Below, piece by piece: positions 1-7,400 of a DNA stretch of 7,813 bases. Every line of letters begins with the position of its first letter. Within the stretch, counting starts at the first letter, position 1. The position numbers and the translations under genes are program-made. The notes beneath the pieces were generated by a model that saw only the letters and a program-made list of their open reading frames with translations, did not search any database and was not told the origin of the DNA. Source of the stretch: an uncultured Bacteroidales bacterium (GTDB lineage: Bacteria; Bacteroidota; Bacteroidia; Bacteroidales; P3); the NCBI GenBank assembly GCA_937910265.1, contig CALEPD010000286.1:1-7813 (forward strand). The letters run 5' to 3'.

Positions 1-41
1 ATCAATAATTATTAAGATAATAATGTAATATGTATATAATA
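1..41 (+). promoter_or_regulatory. A/T-rich leader upstream of the first gene
   Basis: These 41 bases are almost entirely A and T, unlike the roughly 50-60% G+C of most of the coding sequence behind them. I see no Shine-Dalgarno-like purine run before either candidate start; A-rich leaders without SD are normal in Bacteroidetes. No clear Bacteroidetes-type promoter (TTTG near -33 and TAnnTTTG near -7) is visible, so the promoter probably lies left of the window. The leader role is inferred only from position and composition. Confidence 0.4.
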
Positions 42-107
42 ATGAAGCAATTATACAAGATTATCCTCGGCACCTGCCTCCTCTTGCCCTGTGGCGTCGT
101 ACTGGGA
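42..107 (+). other. Sec signal peptide of the first protein
   Basis: Lys and Gln near the start, a hydrophobic run (IILGTCLLLPCGVVLG) and a small residue before Gln fit signal peptidase I cleavage between G and Q. The cysteine in LLPC is a poor lipobox because proline sits directly before it, so I do not call this a lipoprotein. T9SS substrates need Sec export to the periplasm first, which agrees with the sorting domain at the other end. Confidence 0.8.
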
Positions 108-1382
108 CAGACAGGTCAGGGGTTCCCAACTCCAGCATTCCATTGGCAGTGCCTATCTGCCGACTCGCTGTTGAACTTCCATCCGGCCACGATCACCCCA
201 CTCCACTTCGACAGCATCCCTTATGCCGAAGACTATACCGTCGTTGTGGTCTACAAGCCCGTCGCGGATACCGAGGCCACCGTGTGGCAGCTCGTTTTCG
301 CCGACAGCATTGTCCGAGGACTGACCACCGAACGCATCCTCTCCGACAGCACCTCTATCCGCTATTCCGAACTGTCCGACCGCAAGCCTGTGATTCATAC
401 CTTGCGGCAGTCCGCTCCCGACATTCCGACCTCCTATGTCCGACTTTCAGTCGGTGACGGGAACATCAAGGTGGCCGAAGTGCTGTATTTCAACCATCGT
501 CTCGGCAACTCCGCCCTGCGCCGTGTGCAGTCAGCCTTGGCTATCCGATATGGCATTACCCTCGGCCCTGTCGACTATATCGGAGGCAATGGCAATCGTG
601 TCTGGCAGCATCGTCGTGACAGCGCCATGTTCCACCACCGCATCACAGGCGTTGGCAGCGACACCGCCTGCAATCTCCATCAGTTGTGCAGCCGTTCCGA
701 AATGGACGGCTCTGTCGCCACCCTTTCCACCGACAGCCTCCCGCAGGAAGCCTATCTTCTTTTTGGCGACAACGACGCACCGCTGACATTCCAACAGAAG
801 GATGGCGACGTGGAAACACTTGCCCGTCAGTGGCGCGTGCAAGCTTCGGGGGCTGAGGATGTCGGTTTCTCTCTCGCATTCGACACACGGAATATCCCTA
901 CCCCCACCGACAGCCTGGTGCTGCTACTTGATGGCAATATTGTCCTTCCATCGGTCGCAACCACAAACGAAGTGCGTTTCAATAATCTATGGCTACAGTC
1001 TAACACTTGCACCTTTACCCTCGCTCGGGGATCAATGTTGTGGCACCTGGCGCAATCTGGCGCAAAGGGCGCCAAAGGTCATGGCGGCAATGGTGATGAC
1101 AATACAACCAAATCCGACAACACTCACACATTAACACATTCAAGCATTCAGACATTTTCGATTTTCCCCAATCCCACCTCAGGACATTTCAACATCGAAG
1201 TGTCGGGTGCCCGTCAGGTACAGGTGACGATATATAGCCTTCAGGGCAAGGTGATGGCCACATACAGCGATAGTGACCGTGACCATTATCATTTCGAAGG
1301 CTCCCTGCCATCGGGCAATTCCTACTATGCCACCGTTACAACCGAGAGTGGCAGCCAGACCATGAAACTGGTAGTAAAATAA
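42..1382 (+). CDS. Secreted LamG/DUF8202-like protein with T9SS type A sorting domain
   Basis: Exported protein of unknown function, probably displayed on the surface or released by type IX secretion. Two in-frame ATGs exist, at 30 and 42. I chose 42 because MKQLYKIILG gives a classical signal peptide (basic n-region, LLLP core) with likely cleavage at VVLG|Q; starting at 30 adds four residues. Numbered from 42, residues ~35-150 look like a jelly-roll (LamG-like) beta domain with YTVVVVYKP. Residues ~160-245 carry the block QSALAIRYGITLG, then a VW, HHRITGVGSD, a SRSE and LLFGDND, which I recognise from Bacteroidetes DUF8202-type secreted proteins. A G/K/N/T-rich linker follows, with an in-frame GAKGAK duplication, then the sorting domain. 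There are 8 D-[S/T]-[AILMVT] tripeptides. The stop is TAA, 13 bases before the next gene. No catalytic motif is visible; an adhesin or structural role is only inference. The T9SS assignment is strong, the DUF8202 assignment moderate. Confidence 0.9.
   Translation: MKQLYKIILGTCLLLPCGVVLGQTGQGFPTPAFHWQCLSADSLLNFHPATITPLHFDSIPYAEDYTVVVVYKPVADTEATVWQLVFADSIVRGLTTERILSDSTSIRYSELSDRKPVIHTLRQSAPDIPTSYVRLSVGDGNIKVAEVLYFNHRLGNSALRRVQSALAIRYGITLGPVDYIGGNGNRVWQHRRDSAMFHHRITGVGSDTACNLHQLCSRSEMDGSVATLSTDSLPQEAYLLFGDNDAPLTFQQKDGDVETLARQWRVQASGAEDVGFSLAFDTRNIPTPTDSLVLLLDGNIVLPSVATTNEVRFNNLWLQSNTCTFTLARGSMLWHLAQSGAKGAKGHGGNGDDNTTKSDNTHTLTHSSIQTFSIFPNPTSGHFNIEVSGARQVQVTIYSLQGKVMATYSDSDRDHYHFEGSLPSGNSYYATVTTESGSQTMKLVVK
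1152..1379 (+). other. T9SS type A C-terminal sorting domain
   Basis: The last ~75 residues match the Por_Secre_tail pattern: FSIFPNPTSGHFNIEV, then VQVTIYSLQGKVM, then SLPSGNSYYATV, ending in MKLVVK. In characterised T9SS cargo this domain is recognised in the periplasm and guides passage through the outer membrane, after which PorU removes it and often attaches the protein to A-LPS. This implies that the host genome encodes PorU and the rest of the T9SS. The family is clear from the motif; the fate of this particular protein is inferred. Confidence 0.92.
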
Positions 1383-1395
1383 AGAAACCAAAGTT
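1383..1395 (+). promoter_or_regulatory. 13-base intergenic gap, same strand
   Basis: The gap is A-rich (agaaaccaaagtt) and holds no terminator hairpin, promoter or Shine-Dalgarno sequence. The spacing implies that the two genes are co-transcribed and that the giant gene is translated from an unstructured A-rich leader. Confidence 0.6.
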
Positions 1396-1464
1396 ATGAA
1401 ATCATCTTGCAAATACTTATATATCCTTGCAGCTGTTGCGATGCTGTCGTGTGTACATTCTTGC
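1396..1464 (+). other. Lipoprotein-type signal with two candidate acylation cysteines
   Basis: The N-terminus is MKSSCKYLYILAAVAMLSC followed by VHSCQQHEE. C19 after M-L-S is the better lipobox by its place at the end of the hydrophobic core. C23 after V-H-S is the alternative and is followed by Q-Q-H-E-E, which somewhat resembles the acidic or Gln-rich signal that marks surface-exposed lipoproteins in Bacteroidetes. The absence of any SPI-like A-x-A site supports a lipoprotein. Which cysteine is used, and whether the protein is surface exposed, cannot be decided from sequence alone. Confidence 0.72.
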
Positions 1465-4400
1465 CAACAACATGAAGAAACCAACATATTAAAAAATACA
1501 GTTCATCTGGATAAGAACCGTGAAAACGGTTTGGACACTTGTTCGGTACATGTCGCCAGCCAGCCGTTTCAAGACCTTGTAAATATCCGCCAGCCCGACA
1601 AGCGTGTAAGGGCAAGGAAAGGCCATGCCTTGTGGATTGAGACGGAAGGTCTGAGTCTTGCGGCAACCGACACTGCCGTTATACGAAGCGACACCTATAG
1701 TGTGACATCGCTGTTTGACGACGAACTGCCACCGTTGCCACAGGGAATGATGAATATGACAGCCGCCACAGCGGGCTACCGCTTGTTGCCTGGAGGCGAA
1801 CATTTCCTGCCATACGCGGAATTGCGAATGGCCTACGACCCTGAGCGTCTGCCCGAAGGCTATACGCCCGACGACATCTACACCTCCTTCTACGACACCG
1901 CGACCCTTGCCTGGGTGCGCTTGGAACGTGTCGAGGTGGATACCGTCAATCATGAAATTGTCTCGCTGACCACCCATTTCACCGACTTCATCAACGAACT
2001 GCTTAAGGCTCCAGAGATGCCAGAGACACAGGCTTTCGTGCCCACGGCATTGACAGACCTTGAGGCCGTCAGTCCGATGGATGCTCTCCCCCTCATCACA
2101 GCTCCCGAGGCCAACAATGAGGGTACCGCCAACCTTTCCTATCCCATTCAGGTGCCAGCCGGTCGTGCCGGCATGCAGCCTAACCTCTCAGTGAACTATT
2201 CCAGCACCGGCGGAAACGGATGGCTTGGTGTTGGCTGGGACCTTTCCTTGCCCTCCATCACCCTCGACACGCGCTGGGGTGTGCCCCGCTATGATGCCAC
2301 CTACGAGACTGAGATATACATGCTCGCCGGTGAGCAGCTGGTGAATAGAAACAGCAATGGTGAAGTGCTTCCAATGCCTCATCGCACCAACCACCAGACC
2401 CCCCGTTCCGACCTTGGCGACAATGTGCGTTTCTATGCCCGCACTGGCGACGCCCACGACAGCATCATCCGTCACAACACCTCGACTACCAACTACTGGT
2501 GGGAGGTGGTGGACCGAAACGGAATCACCCACCTCTATGGCCAATACTCAGACAGCACTCTAAACACCTCCGTGCATCCCACCACCCTCAAAGACGACCA
2601 CGGCAACATTGCCAAATGGATGCTGGCTGAGAGCCGCGACCCCTATGGCAACTGGGTGCGCTACTACTATGATGTTGTCACTACAACAGGCTCGGTTCCC
2701 GGACGCCAGATATATCCCGAGCATATTGAATACACCGGAAACAACAACTCCCCCGGCAACTACAAAGTGGTCTTCTATCGCAAGGATCGCGACATCCGGG
2801 ACATCCCCGTGAGCTGCAACTTGGGCTTCAAGGAGGTGACCGACCAAGAGTTGTGCTATATCCGAATCTTTTTAGATTCCGGTTCGACTTTCGACTCCAA
2901 TGCAGGAAGAAGTTATTATTTTGAAAAAGAGCTCAAACACGGGTCTAATTACAAGACACGACTGAAATCTATCTATATGACTTCTTATGATGCTGGTGCT
3001 TTGATTAAGTGGTGTGAAGGGTCAGGTTATCCTGAGGAAGGATATTATGCCAGCCGACAAGAGTTTACTTATTATGATGCCCCCGATCCGAATCAGCTCT
3101 TCTCTAGCAATCAATATGTGAGCAACCTTGAAGATGCCTATGACGATATCTCCGCCTTTATGTTCAGACCTGGCTTCCGACTCGACACTGTTACGTCAGC
3201 TACCGCACTGGGGCTCTCGCAATCCTCCAACTGGAGTGTCGGCGGTACTGTCGCCGTGGGAGTGGATCTCAATGTGGCGATGACAACATCTAGCCTCGGG
3301 GGAAACTTCAATTGGAGCGAGAGTGCCAGCGAGTCGCTCATGACACTTGTCGACCTCGACGGCGACGGATTGTCCGACAAGGTCTTTGTCAAGGATGGTA
3401 CTCTGCACTGGCGCAAGCAGGAACTGCCTGTGAACGGCATCATCTCGTTTGGAGGGGACTCTGAGATAACCGGACCTGACCATTTCCTTATCGAAAATGG
3501 GAAAACCTCCACCTGGGGTGCACAAGCCAATGTTGAGGTAGCTAGCGGCAGTGGCAGCTGGTCTGGCACCACAAGCACTACAAGCACCTATTTCTCCGAT
3601 GTCGATGGCGATGGACTGACGGACCTGATACACGACGGTGAGGTCTATTTCAACCGCCTCAATGAGTACAATGAACCCGTCTTTAGCCGTTACACAGAGC
3701 CTGCACGCGAAGAGTGGGAGGAAGTGGAGCCTGAGCAGCAGGAGACCTTGTGTGACAGCATCATCTTCGACGGAGAAGTGGACACAGCAATGGCTTGTGA
3801 CCGCATCTGGGTGGCAGAGAATCTTGGAGAGCCTATGGATTCGGCTGCCGCAGTGGAATATGTCAACAATTATCAAGGCGACGAAGACCATGTGGCAGTG
3901 ATAGAGAGAGACAGCCTGGGCAATTTCATTGTAGTGCGCTATGAGGCTGTGATGGACTGCTCTCGCCGCAATTTGGCGGGCCGTGGTGTTCCTCACACCG
4001 AGTCGGTGCGCGTATGGGTGGCTCCTGATACAGGAACCGTCGATATCGATGCCCATGTGACCCTTCTTGCTGACGAAAACGCCAGTCGCTCGCGCCATGC
4101 CGACGGTATCACCTACGTGATTCAACATTCTCGCGGAGTGAACCAAGTCGGTTCTCAACTGCTTAATAATTTCAATGACTCTATTCTTGACACCATCTAT
4201 ATTTGCAACAGCTGTCGCGATGAAATGCGCGATAAGCACCTTTCTTCCATTCCGGTGCAGCGTGGCGATGTGTTCTTCTTCCGCCTGCAGTCGATGGACG
4301 ACAAGCAGTTCGACAATGTGGAGGACTATGTAGATATCAAGTATAACAATCATTGGTATAGCAGCCGCATCTCATTTATGTTGACGGACGAGAAATATTT

Positions 4401-7400
4401 CCAGGCTCCCTACAACGGCCATTATTCTATTGAATGGGTTGCCAGCGATGCAAGCGGCGATTTATCCCCAGAAATAGTGAAAGACCCTGACGAAACTGTT
4501 CCTATGGACTCTCTCCCACAGGGCGGCACCTTACAGCTGTTGGTCCATTCCAATGGTGTCAATGCCGACTGGGATAATACTGACACCCGTGTAAAGATTC
4601 AGTTCTGGGGCAATGATCCTAGCGACACTATCACCTTCTGGACCGTCGGAAAGAAAGAGGTTCAGCACCCCGAAGGAAGTATTTGGGGCGATGCCACCTA
4701 TCAGAGCCTCTTCGGCCCCCTGTATAACGGATGGGGACAGTTTACTTATCATCCCCTTGATCCCAGCCTGCAGCAGATACCATTGACCATGCTGATTGTG
4801 CCGAGCCGTTTGCGTATTGGCAGCATGAGCACGTCTGAGCAGAATGACTTGGAAGACCAAATCAACACCCCGCTTTCGGGCAATGGATTCAATGTCTCAA
4901 ACATTGATGAATTTGAGAACGACCAGACAAATGGCAATCTCTTCAACCCCCTGTCGGAATCTACCTTCTGGGTAGAGATGAACGCCGATGCCGAACACAA
5001 CCGCTGGGTGGCCTTTGGCGGTCACAACAGCCTCGGACGCGACACCATGAGCAACACCATGCAGAAAGACTGGTACAATAGCTCGGATGCTGTAGGCGCT
5101 GCCAACGGTGTCAACTTGCCTCCCACGACCTACTTCGACGACGCCGTGCCTCCCGCTTCTGCTGACGGCACTCCCGCCAAAGCCATCCTCAAGGTGAACG
5201 AGAGTAGCAATCAGAGCTATACTGGCGGAGTGGCCATGGTGAACCTCTCCTACAGCCACGGGAAAAGCAATATCGAGACCGACTACTTGGATATGAACGG
5301 TGACCGCTATCCCGACATTGTGGGTAACGGCTATGTACAATATCGTCAGCAATGGGGTGGTATGGGCTCAAGGAAGAGTATGCCTTACGGCATCAATGAC
5401 GTAACGATGTCGGTAACCAACAGCGCCGGAGCTGGTTTCGGGGCCTCGCCGGTCTCGCACAAGAGAACACCTTCGGCCCGACCTGCCAAGGCCAAGTTTA
5501 CCATTGCCGGCGACGGTAGTAGTATAAATGGCGACCTCAGCATTGGCTGGGACCACGCCGCCACTTCGTGGACTGATATGAACGGCGACGGGCTACCCGA
5601 CTATGTCTCCAACGAGGGCGATGTGAGACTCAACTCTGGTTACACCTTCATGGGTAGCGAGGATTGGAACTTCTCGCCTGACCATGCCATTCATTCGGGC
5701 ATGAGCGCTTCAGGCTCGGCCAGCGCAGGCATTCCTATAACCAATACGGCGCAGGGCAGCATCCAACTTGGTGGCGGCCTCAGCCGTTCGGTCAACCGCA
5801 CAGACCACACCTTGATGGATGTCAACGGCGACGGACTGCCCGACCTCATTTGGCGCAATGTGCTTGATTTTGATGAGATTGATAGTTTGAGCGATCTGTT
5901 CGACCCAATGGACTATATCCATGTGAAATTCAATCTGGGCAACGGCAGATGGTCCGATCAGTATGACCTGAACATCAAGAACTTCAATTGGAGTGAGTCT
6001 TACAACGAGTCGCTCAATGTGGGTGTTACGGCCGGATTCACACTCTTCGGTATCTTCAAGGTCACCGTGGGCGTGAACGGTACGCCGTACAGCGGCGGCA
6101 TCAACCGCGACCGCATGCAGTTGGTGGATGTCAACGGTGACGGATTGCCCGACTTGGTCACTTCGGACCGAGAGGACAGGATGACGGTCCGCTATAACAT
6201 GGCCGGAAAAACGAATCTGCTGCGCAAGGTGACGAACTTTACGGGCAGCAGTGTTACGCTGAGCTACCATCTGTCAGAACCCGACTACAGGCAGCCTTCC
6301 CGCACCTGGCTCCTGGATACCGTAACCTCCATAGACCCGCTCAACCCCAATGGCGGCGACATCGCAATAACCGTATACGAGTACGAAAACCCAAGCTACG
6401 ACCGCTTCGAACGCACCTCTTTCGGCTACGGTACTGTCACTTCCAAGCAGATTGAGCCCAACAACAACAGTGTGTACCGAAAAGTGAAACGCACCTACCT
6501 CAACTCCAATATCCTTAACAAGGGGCGCATCAAACAGGAACTCACCGCCGACGGTAGCGACAATAAGTATATCGAAAAAGAATACTTTTACGACTACACC
6601 TCGTACGACGGAAATGAGGTTGACACCTGCGCCGGCAATGCCTACACCACCGGCGACCGTGTGGTGACCCGTTTCTACGAAGGTGCTGCGACCCCGAAAC
6701 TGACCACGGCCGAAACCCGCCAATACGATGCATATCACAATGTCGTCACTTATATCGACGAAGGCGACACCGCCTATAGCAACGATGGCGTGAGAGTGGA
6801 ATTTACCTACTACACCGGCCAGCCATACAACCTCATTGGTTTGCGCCAAGACTACAAAGTCTATCCCACGGGGTCTTCGACGCCTCAGCGTCAGGCTTAT
6901 TTCCAGTACAACACCCAGGGTAAGTTGACGAAGCAGATCCTGGGCAGTGGCCCCAATGCTCCGGAGTACGACTTTAGCTACGACGCCGTCTACGGCAATA
7001 TGATTCAGGCGCAGCAGCCGGAAAACCTCAACCACCTGCGAATGACCTATGACTACACCTACGATCCCGTGGTGAACACCTATCCGGTCAGCATCACCAA
7101 CTCGCTTGGTGAGACTATGACGACGACCTACGACTACCGCCTCTGCAAGCCGCTGACGGTGACCGACCCGAGTGGCAACACCATGACGTATGTGTATGAC
7201 TGTCTGGGTCGTATCATCGATGTCCGTTCTCCGATGAACAGCAGCCCCAATCCTTCGGTGAGAAACTTCTACTACACTCCCGGATGCATTGGATACTACA
7301 ACTATGGCTGGTACAATTATCACTTTAGCAACTCCGTCTATAATAACTACCTCCGTTCAAATATGCAACACGACCGTCCCTACGCTATCACTGAACATTA

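Noticed and set aside
1058..1074. Hairpin tggcgc-aaagg-gcgcca as a terminator or regulatory element
   Set aside because: It sits inside the first gene, has a stem of only 6 pairs and no T-run. It follows from the in-frame GAKGAK codon duplication in the linker.
143..1134. Shorter plus-strand frames inside the first gene (143-457, 436-786, 802-1134)
   Set aside because: They overlap the T9SS-cargo gene in another frame and give Pro/Arg/Ser-rich sequences without recognisable features.
1380..1398. One broken gene split by the stop at 1380
   Set aside because: The upstream frame ends in a complete sorting domain and the downstream one begins with its own lipoprotein signal, so they are two genes.
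1489..1977. Minus-strand frame of 162 codons near the start of the giant gene
   Set aside because: It lies opposite the ZU5-like region, which has clear protein motifs in the plus frame; no signal supports the minus frame.
3196..4353. Minus-strand open frame of 385 codons
   Set aside because: It lies fully opposite the giant SpvB gene and its product is rich in H, V, I and A without any domain, which is typical of the antisense of G+C-rich codons. The plus strand has clear motifs throughout.
3352..6153. EF-hand calcium proteins as reading of the DxDGDxxxD motifs
   Set aside because: No helix-loop-helix context; the loops are flanked by Gly/Ser-rich beta strands in an SpvB/TcB protein, which fits FG-GAP/VCBS blades.
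5710..6270. Minus-strand open frame of 186 codons with repeated 'SVAVDIHQ'-like words
   Set aside because: The repeated words are the complement of the FG-GAP loop codons on the plus strand, so the repetition comes from the real gene.
6274..7323. Minus-strand open frame of 349 codons, very rich in Val and Gly
   Set aside because: It is antisense to the TcdB-middle/YD region. The Val excess is explained by reversed GAC/TAC/AAC-type codons. No start context or motif supports it.
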